A DNA stretch of 23,101 nucleotides from LDYB01 sp037442385 (GTDB lineage: Bacteria; Armatimonadota; Fimbriimonadia; Fimbriimonadales; GBS-DC), in the NCBI GenBank assembly GCA_037442385.1, contig JBBIQJ010000018.1, forward strand, positions 1 through 23,101. The letters are read 5' to 3'. Shown here piece by piece: positions 1 through 6,961 of the stretch; the stretch's first letter is position 1, and each line of letters begins with the position of its first letter. The translations under genes and the position numbers were made by a program. The notes beneath the pieces are model-generated. The model worked only from the letters and a program-made list of their open reading frames with translations. It was not told where the DNA came from and did not search any database.

Positions 1-39
1 TGGTTATATGTGCGTTTGATAGTGTTGGCGTTGCGTCGT

Positions 40-281
40 TTATGTCAGTTGGGGGTGAGGCAAGTATGAAAACTTACTTCCCGTATACGCTCTCAAACCC
101 AACTGCTTCGACTGCTGGATGAATCGCAACTGTTCCAGCTGCGCGGGCGCATAGAGGCGATACCCCGACTCGGCGCGCCGCGCCGGGCGCAACACCCCGC
201 GTGCGTCGTAATAGCGCAGGGGGGAGAGCCCCTGACCCCCGCGCGCTTCGCCAACTCCCCTATCTGCCAGAGCCGGTCCAT
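40..281 (-). pseudogene. MerR-family transcriptional regulator, frameshifted and truncated remnant
   Basis: Reading leftwards from the ATG at 281, the protein begins MDRLWQIGELAKRAGV, the first helix-turn-helix strand of MerR regulators. The frame then breaks near 210-225 in a run of six G (plus strand). In another frame it continues LRYYDARGVLRPARRAESGY and RLYAPAQLEQLRFIQQSKQLGL, the rest of the MerR DNA-binding domain. Removing two bases from the run gives the usual four residues between GV and LRYY. After about position 98 the similarity stops and an unrelated tail reaches a stop at 40-42. The dimerisation helix and any effector domain are therefore missing. MerR proteins bind the long spacer of a promoter and twist it; this copy cannot be a complete regulator as read. 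Family assignment is firm. Whether the breaks are real or sequence errors is open, though the truncation is separate from the indel. Confidence 0.8.
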
Positions 282-290
282 GGTACGGAT

Positions 291-322
291 AGTATACACC
301 CTGCAGTCGTGTGGAGAGTCAA
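291..322 (-). promoter_or_regulatory. Promoter of the merR remnant, with overlong MerR-type spacer
   Basis: On the minus strand TTGACT (322-317) and TATACT (296-291) are separated by 20 bp. MerR-family regulators are known for acting on promoters with 19-20 bp spacers, and the spacer carries a weak ACTCTCC...GGGTGT dyad, so this looks like an autoregulated MerR promoter. The -10 ends 9 nt before the ATG at 281, predicting a leaderless or nearly leaderless transcript. The match is by eye only. Confidence 0.5.
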
Positions 323-428
323 GGGGGGAACCGAGCCTCGCCCCACGAGAGACGGGTCCTCAGACAGGCGAAGGAGAGCGCTCAAGAACCCTGCCGCGCG
401 GTATGCCGATAGGCTTGAAAAAGCAGGG

Positions 429-434
429 TATACT
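429..434 (+). promoter_or_regulatory. -10 element of the binding-protein gene
   Basis: GGGTATACT ends 6 nt before the ATG at 441, leaving no room for a Shine-Dalgarno sequence; a leaderless mRNA is predicted. No convincing -35 hexamer lies 16-18 bp upstream. TTGAAA at 415-420 is too close to serve. Confidence 0.5.
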
Positions 435-440
435 GCAACC

Positions 441-1331
441 ATGCGCATTGTGTCGCTGCTGCCGAGCGCCACCGAAATTGTGTGTGCGCTGGGACTGGAA
501 GAGTGTCTGGTGGGGCGAAGCCACGAGTGCCTCTACCCGCCCACTATTTTAGACCGTCCCGTCGTCACGCGCAGCCTGATACCCCCCGACCTGCCCAGCC
601 ACGAGATAGACCGCCTCGTGTCGGAAACGCTGATGACTCACGCCACCCTCTACACGCTGGATCTGGAACTCCTGCAGGCGCTCCAGCCTGATCTGATTCT
701 CACACAGGCGCTCTGTTCGGTGTGCGCCGTGCCTTACAACACCGTGCAGGAAGCGGTCGCCGCACTCCAGCCCAGAGCAAAGATTCTCAATCTGGAGCCG
801 ACCACGCTTCATGGGGTTGAGGAGACCTTTTTGCAGGTGGCGGAGGTGGCAGGTGTGCCAGAGCGCGGGCGTGCGCTCGCACAGCAGTTCTGGAGCCGGG
901 TGGAGCGTGTTGCCGCGCGAACACAAGACAAACCGCGCGTCAAAGTCTCGTTTCTGGAGTGGATCGAGCCTCCTTTTGCCTGCGGACACTGGATCCCGGA
1001 GATGGTGGCGCTTGCGGGCGGTGTTGAGGGGCACGGCGAGTTGGGCAAGCCCTCGCGACGGCTCCACTGGGACGAAGTGCTGGCGTGGCAACCCGAAGCG
1101 ATAGTGATTGCCTGTTGTGGCTACTCTGTAGAGCGCACACTTCAGGACATGCCCCTGCTGGAGGCGCGTCCAGGCTGGCATACGCTCCCTGCCGTGCGCG
1201 CGGGGCATGTTTTTATCACCGATGGCATCGCCTACTTCAGCTGCCCCAGTCCGCGCCTCGCCGACGCGCTGGAGTGGCTCGCGACATGTCTGGATGCCGT
1301 GCGCGACGCCGCCCCGCTTCAGCAGGGATAG
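441..1331 (+). CDS. Cobalamin/Fe-siderophore-type periplasmic-binding-fold protein (BtuF-like), no signal peptide
   Basis: A 296-residue protein beginning MRIVSLLPSATEIVCALG, the typical N-terminus of BtuF/FhuD-like binding proteins (Peripla_BP_2 family). Further family features are the VGRSHEC segment, LQPDLILTQALCSVCAV in the first lobe, FLEWIEPPFACGHWIPEMV at the hinge and second lobe, and a closing HVFITDGIAYFSCPSPRLADALEWL. An open frame extends upstream to 201, but similarity starts only at 441, and a -10 element lies just before it, so 441 is the chosen start. There is no signal peptide or lipobox. Family members of this cytosolic-looking type are usually annotated as cobalamin-binding or iron ABC transporter substrate-binding proteins, yet no permease or ATPase is adjacent. 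Ligand and cellular location are therefore uncertain. It heads a closely spaced plus-strand run with ltaE 27 bp downstream. Confidence 0.8.
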   Translation: MRIVSLLPSATEIVCALGLEECLVGRSHECLYPPTILDRPVVTRSLIPPDLPSHEIDRLVSETLMTHATLYTLDLELLQALQPDLILTQALCSVCAVPYNTVQEAVAALQPRAKILNLEPTTLHGVEETFLQVAEVAGVPERGRALAQQFWSRVERVAARTQDKPRVKVSFLEWIEPPFACGHWIPEMVALAGGVEGHGELGKPSRRLHWDEVLAWQPEAIVIACCGYSVERTLQDMPLLEARPGWHTLPAVRAGHVFITDGIAYFSCPSPRLADALEWLATCLDAVRDAAPLQQG

Positions 1332-1358
1332 CGGCGCAATCCGCGAATCACCGACGCT

Positions 1359-2393
1359 ATGCGAGTAGACCTGCGTTCCGACACCGTAACCCAGCCAACG
1401 CCCGCCATGCGCCAGGCGATGGCGAACGCCGAGGTCGGCGACGATGTGTTCGGTGAAGACCCCACCGTCAACCGCTTGCAGGAACGCATCGCCGAAATGC
1501 TCGGACACGAGGCGGCGCTGTTCACCCCCACGGGCACGATGGCGAACGAGATTGCCGTCAAAGTCTGGACCCAGCCGATGGACGCTATCCTTGTGGACGA
1601 GGAGAGCCATATCCTGCACTACGAGCTGGCGGGTCCCGCAGTGCTTGCTGGCGTGCAAACGGATACCTACCCTATTCCGCGCGGGCGCATCGATCCCGAG
1701 GCGATTCGGCGACGAATCCGCATCGCCGACGACCACACCCCCGGCACGCGCCTGCTGTGCATAGAGAACACCCATAATCGCTGTGGGGGCACCATTTCGC
1801 CACCGGAGCAGATGCCCGTTCTGCGGCAGATAGCCGATTCGCACGGGTTGCGAATTCATCTGGATGGGGCGCGTCTGTTCAACGCGAGCGTCGCGCTGGG
1901 CGTTTCGCCGCAGGTATGGACACGCTATGTGGACTCGGTGATGGTGGCGTTCTCCAAAGGGCTGTGCTGTCCCGTTGGGTCGGCGCTTGTGGGGTCCAGG
2001 GCGTTTATTCAAGAGGCGCATCGCGTGCGCAAACTGTTCGGCGGGGGCATGCGTCAGGTAGGCGTGCTGGCGGCGGCGTGTCTGGTGGCGCTGGACACGA
2101 TGATTGACCGCCTCGCCGAAGACCACCGACGCGCCCGACGCCTCGCCGAAGCGATTGCCGAAATGCGCGGCTTCCGCGTAGACCTTGAAACCGTCCACAC
2201 CAATATGGTCTATGTGGAAACCGTTGCCCCTGCGCCCGAAGTGGAGCGTCGGCTGGCGGAGCATGGGGTGCTGTGCCTCGCTTTAGACCCTCACCGCCTA
2301 CGCCTCGTAACACATCACGATGTAGATGACGCAGGCATCGAGCATGCCATCCGTGCGTTCCGTGCGGTTTCCGACGCGCTTGGGGTACACTAA
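1359..2393 (+). CDS. ltaE: Low-specificity L-threonine aldolase
   Basis: A 344-residue, fold-type I PLP enzyme that cleaves L-threonine or L-allo-threonine to glycine and acetaldehyde. The N-terminus MRVDLRSDTVTQPTPAMRQA is characteristic. EVGDDVFGEDPTVNRLQ and the TPTGTMANEIA motif follow. HLDGARLFNA binds the cofactor, and the Schiff-base lysine is K200 in AFSKGLCCPVGS. Length is normal for the family. The start is the first ATG of the conserved domain, 27 bp after the preceding stop. Neither a Shine-Dalgarno sequence nor a close -10 is visible, so it is probably cotranscribed with the upstream gene. Its product glycine is the substrate of the downstream glycyl-tRNA synthetase, a neat but possibly accidental pairing. 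Confidence 0.93.
   Translation: MRVDLRSDTVTQPTPAMRQAMANAEVGDDVFGEDPTVNRLQERIAEMLGHEAALFTPTGTMANEIAVKVWTQPMDAILVDEESHILHYELAGPAVLAGVQTDTYPIPRGRIDPEAIRRRIRIADDHTPGTRLLCIENTHNRCGGTISPPEQMPVLRQIADSHGLRIHLDGARLFNASVALGVSPQVWTRYVDSVMVAFSKGLCCPVGSALVGSRAFIQEAHRVRKLFGGGMRQVGVLAAACLVALDTMIDRLAEDHRRARRLAEAIAEMRGFRVDLETVHTNMVYVETVAPAPEVERRLAEHGVLCLALDPHRLRLVTHHDVDDAGIEHAIRAFRAVSDALGVH
2386..2391 (+). promoter_or_regulatory. -10 element of glyQ embedded in the ltaE stop
   Basis: GGGTACACT overlaps the end of ltaE; its last T is the first base of the ltaE stop codon TAA. Eight nt separate it from the glyQ ATG at 2400. There is no Shine-Dalgarno sequence, so a leaderless glyQ transcript is predicted in addition to read-through from ltaE. 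Confidence 0.5.
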
Positions 2394-2399
2394 TCGGCG

Positions 2400-3302
2400 A
2401 TGACTTTTCAGGAGCTGCTCTTTCGGCTGGAACGGTTCTGGGCGGATTACGGCTGTTTGATCCTGCAGCCCTACGATGTGGAGGTTGGCGCAGGCACGAT
2501 GGCGCCCTACACCACTCTGCGGGCGCTGGGACCTGAGTCATGGTATGTCGCCTATGTGCAACCTTCGCGGCGCCCCGCCGACGGGCGCTACGCACGCAAC
2601 CCGATGCGCCTCCAGCATTACTACCAGTATCAGGTGATTCTGAAGCCCTCGCCCGACGATGTGGTGGATGTCTATCTGGAAAGCCTGCGTGCGATTGGGA
2701 TCGAACCCAGCGAACATGACATCCGCTTCGTCGAGGACGACTGGGAGGCGCCCACACTGGGGGCGTCGGGCGTTGGCTGGGAGGTGTGGCTCAACGGCAC
2801 CGAAATCACCCAGTTCACCTACTTTCAGCAGGTAGGCGGTATCGAGTGCGACCCCGTGTGCGCCGAGATTACCTACGGTCCCGAACGACTCTGCATGCTG
2901 TTGCAAAAGAAAAACAGCGTATGGGAGCTGGAGTGGGGGCGCGGTATCACCTACGCTGATGTGGATTACCTTGCCGAGCTGGAGCATAACTATTACAACT
3001 TTGAAGAGGCGGATACCGAAATGCTGTTCCGCCTGTTCGAGATGTACGAAAAAGAGAGCGCCCGTATCGTGGAGCAGGGTTGGGTTCACCCGGCGTTTGA
3101 CCTCGCCCTGAAATGCTCTCATATCTTCAATCTGCTGGACGCGCGTGGGAGCATTTCAGTTACGGAGCGCGCCAGTTATATTCAGCGCATTCGTACTCTG
3201 GCGCGCGCCTGTTGCCTCAAATATCTGGAGAAGCGCGAGGCGGAAGGCTTCCCCCTGCTCCAGAAAGAATGGCGCGTGGGACTACCCGCAACAAGACAGT
3301 AA
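2400..3302 (+). CDS. glyQ: Glycyl-tRNA synthetase alpha subunit
   Basis: A 300-residue protein matching the class II catalytic alpha chain of the bacterial alpha2-beta2 glycyl-tRNA synthetase, which charges tRNA-Gly. Diagnostic stretches are TFQELLFRLERFWADYGC, ILQPYDVEVGAGTMAP, YVAYVQPSRRPADGRY (motif 2 region), GWEVWLNGTEITQFTYFQQ and KCSHIFNLLDARGSISVTER. The C-terminus is complete. The start codon 6 nt after the ltaE stop fits the conserved first helix. In most bacteria with this enzyme type glyS (beta subunit) follows immediately, or both are fused. Here the next gene is an unrelated secreted peptidase after a 317-bp gap, so glyS must lie elsewhere. Confidence 0.96.
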   Translation: MTFQELLFRLERFWADYGCLILQPYDVEVGAGTMAPYTTLRALGPESWYVAYVQPSRRPADGRYARNPMRLQHYYQYQVILKPSPDDVVDVYLESLRAIGIEPSEHDIRFVEDDWEAPTLGASGVGWEVWLNGTEITQFTYFQQVGGIECDPVCAEITYGPERLCMLLQKKNSVWELEWGRGITYADVDYLAELEHNYYNFEEADTEMLFRLFEMYEKESARIVEQGWVHPAFDLALKCSHIFNLLDARGSISVTERASYIQRIRTLARACCLKYLEKREAEGFPLLQKEWRVGLPATRQ

Positions 3303-3577
3303 AGCACGCCCTGCGAGCTAGCGCGCAGTGTATGAGTCCTGAAGGCTGAGCCTACTCTGTCGCAAAAACACCTGATGGAACACAGGGTGCTCCTTTCCTT
3401 CGGTTCCCCTGGCTTGCGCGGGATACCTACACCCCATTCCTTCAACGGAGCAGCTTCAGCCCCTGGTACACATATCTCCCAGAAACTGACTCACTTGTTT
3501 TCTTTTATATTTAAATCGGAATCAAGAAAAACACAAAAACAGGACTTAAAATCCTGTATTTCGCAGTGATTTTGATG
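3303..3577. other. Intergenic region without a recognisable gene
   Basis: This stretch between glyQ and the peptidase gene holds no ORF with coding character and no remnant of glyS that I can see. The right half (about 3495-3577) is strikingly AT-rich compared with its surroundings. It contains a short inverted repeat (ACAGGA/TCCTGT, 3539-3557) flanked on the left by A-rich sequence. On the minus strand this resembles a small hairpin followed by a T-rich tract, but no minus-strand gene ends here. It leads into the promoter at 3578. Confidence 0.5.
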
Positions 3578-3613
3578 TATAATACTCATGCAGGAGGCAA
3601 GCCTGCAAAGGAG
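3578..3613 (+). promoter_or_regulatory. Promoter, 5' UTR hairpin and ribosome binding site of the secreted peptidase gene
   Basis: A perfect TATAAT (3578-3583) lies 36 nt before the ATG at 3620; the -35 is weak (TGTATT near 3556). The predicted leader begins with a 6-bp hairpin (TGCAGG, 3589-3594, pairing with CCTGCA, 3602-3607), followed by AAAGGAG (3607-3613) six nt before the ATG. This gene clearly uses a leader and Shine-Dalgarno sequence, unlike many neighbours. The 5' hairpin may stabilise the mRNA (inference). Confidence 0.6.
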
Positions 3614-3619
3614 ATTCTT

Positions 3620-6600
3620 ATGAACTACCATCCGATTTACCGGTTGCTTGGACGATGGGGAGCGAAGCTGCTTCTGGCAAGCTGCATGTCCATGAGGCTC
3701 CCGCATGCCGCCCCGGAAGGAACAGTTTCTTTAGCCCTAGAGAATTGTGTGCTGCCTGCGACCACGCAGGCGCTGGAGCAGCAGATGCGCGAGGCGTATC
3801 AGACGCGCAAAAGCTGCAAGCCCGAACCCCCAATTGAGGTTCGGCTTGACCTGTCCCACATGCCTGTGCGGGGTCAACCTGTAGAAGTCATCTTCTCCGT
3901 ATTGCCGTTCGAGTTTTTGCACAATGCCGAGATTAGCTGGGATGTGTCCGCAGGGATTACTGTGCTGAGTCGCCCTCAGCCTCTTCAGAACCTTCAGATT
4001 GACACCAAGAGCGTGTCCCAATACCGGCTAACGGTGCAGTTCAACCGCACGGGCAAGTACGAGATTGCGGTGTCAGTGGTGGAGCGCGGGAACGGCTTCA
4101 CGATGGGTCGGCGCGTACATCTTTATTTTGATGTGCGTCCCGACGGCACGATCGTGGTGAGCCGACTGCCCTTCTGGGAGCCGCTGAAGGAGCCGCCTGC
4201 GGCGCAGCGGGTGCCTCCGTCCGAACGGATTACCCCTCCTGACCCCGATTCGTTGGCGCATCTGGGCATCCCGCCTGCTCCCAGTTCCGAGCCAGTGAAC
4301 GACGACGAGACCTTTTCGCCCCAGGGTCCCACAGGTACTGCGCGTGTACGCGGCTATTTTTACTATCGCCATCGCGACGGAACCCTGCATGGCGCGTACG
4401 GCGCCCTCGTGCAAATCTGGGACGACGACACATGGTCAGGCGATGACCTGCTGGCGGAAGCCATTTGCGGGAGCGACGGCTTCTTCGAAACACCTGACTT
4501 CGACAACGGCAACGATAGCGACCTATCCGACGACGCGATGCAGGAACCTTATGTGCGTTGGTATGCCCGCAACGGGCGCGTGAATGTGGTGCATTACACA
4601 GGCGGACATAACTTCCAGGTGAACGGACCCTCACGAACCGACCTGCCCGATGGCGTGTGGGATATCGGCGGCTGGTTCATCGACACCGACGGACCTGGCA
4701 GCTATCCCGATGACGGCGTAGAAGCTGCCTACGAAATCTGCGACGCACTCAGCCGCGCCTGGGCGAGCTATAACTACGGGCTGGGCTATGACCTCGCACT
4801 GGTCAACTGTCGGTGGCAGGAGGGCGGCTCCGATGGCGCTTACTATCAGGGTGGTTCCCAGCGCATCACCCTCGCCGATGGCGATCAGCAGGACGACTCG
4901 GTCATCTTCCATGAGTACGGGCACCATGTGATGCAGGTGGTCAAGGGCGGTTTCCCGCCCGGCTCTGGCGGCGCCCATAGCTGGTTCGGCTGCTACAACG
5001 GCGGACTCGCCTGGAGCGAAGGTTGGGCAACCTATTCTGGTCAAAGCTCGCTGAACAACACAACCTACTGCGACACGCCCGGCGTGGGCGATACAGCGAA
5101 CTTCTGCGTGAATGTGGAGACGACCACGGGCAACTGCTTCGACGGCACCGTCGGCACGACAGGCGAAGCTTCCGTGCTGTCTTCGCTCTGGGATGTGTAT
5201 GACAATCTGGCGGGCGACCCCCATCCTCGGGACCGCCTCGCGTTGGGGCGCAACGCCATCTGGGACACCTTCGTCAACGGCGGGACCCTCAACCACATGC
5301 TGGACTTTGTGAATGCGTGGTTTGCCCGAGGACAAGACTACGACTCCGCCTTTCGCGACATCATGCGCGACCACCGAATCCTTGCGGAAATCACCAACTT
5401 CGTGACGGTGGAGATCGACCACACCTATCGTGGCGACCTAGTGGTGGATGTGGGCGTGGGCAATCCCGACGCGCCGCTTTATTCCAAGCGTATCTGGAAT
5501 CGCGCAGGGGGTGGTGCGGACAACCTCTACATTCAAGAAAGCGTGGCAGACGCGCCCAGCTTCTACCTGAACAACCCCGATGAGAGCGTGGTCTGGTTCT
5601 GCAAAGTGTACGACGCCGCAAGCGGCGATCAGGGCACCCTGCGCCGATTCAGCCTGACCACCAACAACACCTATGTGTCGGGCAATGTGCCCCAATCCGT
5701 AACGGACTTCAGCACGACCTACGCCTTCTATCCGACGCGCACCGCACGCCATGCCCTGATTGGACTGGATCACACATACAGGGGTGACCTGGTGGTGACG
5801 ATAGGGGTTGGCAATCCGAGCAGTCCGCTCTGGAGCCGCGTGGTGGCGAACCGCACAGGTGGCTCGCTGGACAACATGTGGTGCCAGGTGGACCTTTCGA
5901 GCGCCGCCTCGTTCCTACCCCCTGACCCGCGCACCTGCGACATGCGCGGATGGTGGGTCAAAGTAGAAGACCAGGCAAGCGCCGATCAAGGTACACTGCA
6001 CACCTTCCTCATTAATAACAACGGCAGTATCACCAACACGAACGATGCGGATCAGCCGATTGTGGATCTCGGTGTCAGCTACTTGCGCCAGTGGGGTGAC
6101 GGCGTCTGGACCGCGATTGCGGGCGCAACAGGTGCCTATGGGCAGACCGTGCCGCTGAGTGTACGCATGAACCCCCTTACTCTGGGCGGCTGGATTTGCA
6201 ATCGCACCATCACCTTCTACGTGGAGGGCAACCCTGCGGGCAGCGCGAACACCGATGTCAACGGCTGGGCAACCGTCAACTACACCATCCCCGAAAGCCT
6301 CTCCGTTGGCACGCATAATGTGACCTTCGCCTTCGCGGGCGACTTCTTCTTCAGCGCGCGTACCGCGACCGTCGCCGCGCTGACCGTGCAGAAGGCGAAC
6401 ACCAGCCTCAGTGTGGTGAGCCGCTCAGGCTTCATCGGGCAGACGGTTCAACTGCAGGCGACACTCCGTCGTACCACCGATAACGCGCCGCTAACGGGCA
6501 GAAGCGTGCAGTTCCGAATCGACGGCAGTCCCGTCGGTAGCGCGAACACCAACGCCTCGGGTGTCGCCACGCTCAACTACACCATCCCGAACATCAGCTG

Positions 6601-6850
6601 CGGTAGCCATACCATTCAGGCGGTCTTCGCGGGCGACAGCTGGTATAACACAGGCTCAGGCAACGCCACGCTGACCGTTCGCCTGCAGGGTGATGTGAAT
6701 GGCGATCGCGTGGTGGATGACGCCGACCTGCTCGCAATCCTGTTCGCGTTCGGTCAGACAGGGAGCCGACCCGAAGATGTGAACGGCGATCGCGTGGTGG
6801 ATGACGCCGACCTGCTGATCGTGCTGTTCAACTTCGGACAGAGCTGTTAA
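3620..6850 (+). CDS. Secreted zinc metallopeptidase with two P-like domains, Ig-like repeats and dockerin-like C-terminus
   Basis: A 1,076-residue multidomain protein. The start at 3620 is set by AAAGGAG; an in-frame ATG at 3566 precedes the promoter. The N-terminus has a short hydrophobic export segment (about residues 10-22, with an LASC lipobox-like end). Next comes an uncharacterised region, then a small beta domain (about 235-300). The catalytic zincin motif HEYGHH is at 431-436, with a candidate third ligand E467 in SEGWATY, a gluzincin-like arrangement. Two proprotein-convertase P-like domains follow (about 591-685 and 711-810), both with HTYRGDLVV. Two Ig-like bacterial repeats (about 832-1020) each carry a YTIP motif. 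The last 50 residues form two EF-hand-like DVNGDRVVDDADLL units typical of type I dockerins. It probably degrades extracellular protein. The peptidase family is not identified, and no cohesin partner or secretion gene is adjacent. Confidence 0.85.
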   Translation: MNYHPIYRLLGRWGAKLLLASCMSMRLPHAAPEGTVSLALENCVLPATTQALEQQMREAYQTRKSCKPEPPIEVRLDLSHMPVRGQPVEVIFSVLPFEFLHNAEISWDVSAGITVLSRPQPLQNLQIDTKSVSQYRLTVQFNRTGKYEIAVSVVERGNGFTMGRRVHLYFDVRPDGTIVVSRLPFWEPLKEPPAAQRVPPSERITPPDPDSLAHLGIPPAPSSEPVNDDETFSPQGPTGTARVRGYFYYRHRDGTLHGAYGALVQIWDDDTWSGDDLLAEAICGSDGFFETPDFDNGNDSDLSDDAMQEPYVRWYARNGRVNVVHYTGGHNFQVNGPSRTDLPDGVWDIGGWFIDTDGPGSYPDDGVEAAYEICDALSRAWASYNYGLGYDLALVNCRWQEGGSDGAYYQGGSQRITLADGDQQDDSVIFHEYGHHVMQVVKGGFPPGSGGAHSWFGCYNGGLAWSEGWATYSGQSSLNNTTYCDTPGVGDTANFCVNVETTTGNCFDGTVGTTGEASVLSSLWDVYDNLAGDPHPRDRLALGRNAIWDTFVNGGTLNHMLDFVNAWFARGQDYDSAFRDIMRDHRILAEITNFVTVEIDHTYRGDLVVDVGVGNPDAPLYSKRIWNRAGGGADNLYIQESVADAPSFYLNNPDESVVWFCKVYDAASGDQGTLRRFSLTTNNTYVSGNVPQSVTDFSTTYAFYPTRTARHALIGLDHTYRGDLVVTIGVGNPSSPLWSRVVANRTGGSLDNMWCQVDLSSAASFLPPDPRTCDMRGWWVKVEDQASADQGTLHTFLINNNGSITNTNDADQPIVDLGVSYLRQWGDGVWTAIAGATGAYGQTVPLSVRMNPLTLGGWICNRTITFYVEGNPAGSANTDVNGWATVNYTIPESLSVGTHNVTFAFAGDFFFSARTATVAALTVQKANTSLSVVSRSGFIGQTVQLQATLRRTTDNAPLTGRSVQFRIDGSPVGSANTNASGVATLNYTIPNISCGSHTIQAVFAGDSWYNTGSGNATLTVRLQGDVNGDRVVDDADLLAILFAFGQTGSRPEDVNGDRVVDDADLLIVLFNFGQSC
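6692..6847 (+). repeat. Tandem dockerin-like calcium-binding repeat (two units, 84-nt period)
   Basis: Two units starting at 6692 and 6776 encode DVNGDRVVDDADLL followed by LFAFGQ or LFNFGQ. Their first 41 or so bases are identical except for one synonymous change (aat/aac), pointing to recent duplication or gene conversion. The Asp/Asn positions fit a dockerin type I calcium loop. Confidence 0.85.
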
Positions 6851-6859
6851 ACTTATCCC

Positions 6860-6890
6860 TGGAGTGCGGAAGCCGTGCTTCCGCACTCCA
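6860..6890. terminator. Perfect 14-bp stem-loop after the peptidase gene
   Basis: TGGAGTGCGGAAGC pairs perfectly with GCTTCCGCACTCCA around a CGT loop, 9 nt after the peptidase stop. Stability would be very high, but no U-tract follows in either direction. It could be a transcription-stalling or mRNA-protecting 3' hairpin, or a copy of a dispersed palindromic repeat. Only one copy is in this window. Confidence 0.55.
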
Positions 6891-6925
6891 CCGCTCCAGA
6901 ATCGCTACAACCCCTCCCGCCTGGG

Positions 6926-6931
6926 TACACT
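6926..6931 (+). promoter_or_regulatory. -10 element of the FAD oxidoreductase gene
   Basis: GGGTACACT is identical to the glyQ -10, but here 30 nt separate it from the ATG at 6962. The predicted leader is about 24 nt and contains AGGGTGAG as a possible Shine-Dalgarno sequence. Confidence 0.45.
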
Positions 6932-6961
6932 AATTGACAACTGCAACCGCAGGGTGAGACG

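Noticed and set aside
1..92. Terminal inverted repeat or mobile-element end next to the merR relic
   Set aside because: The segment is short and lower in GC, but no inverted repeat partner, target duplication or transposase is visible in the window.
300..428. Possible riboswitch (cobalamin or glycine type) upstream of the BtuF-like gene
   Set aside because: Some GGAGAG and CTCAG fragments occur, but no B12 box or full glycine aptamer core can be aligned, and the -10 next to the ATG predicts that this stretch is not in the gene's main mRNA.
549..2264. Long minus-strand open frame (571 codons) antisense to the binding-protein and ltaE genes
   Set aside because: It is a product of high GC third positions. 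Its composition (His/Arg/Gly-rich) matches no family, while the plus-strand proteins are clearly recognisable.
3539..3557. ACAGGA/TCCTGT hairpin as an intrinsic terminator of glyQ
   Set aside because: The stem is only 6 bp and the T-rich tract is on the wrong side for plus-strand termination; no minus-strand gene ends there.
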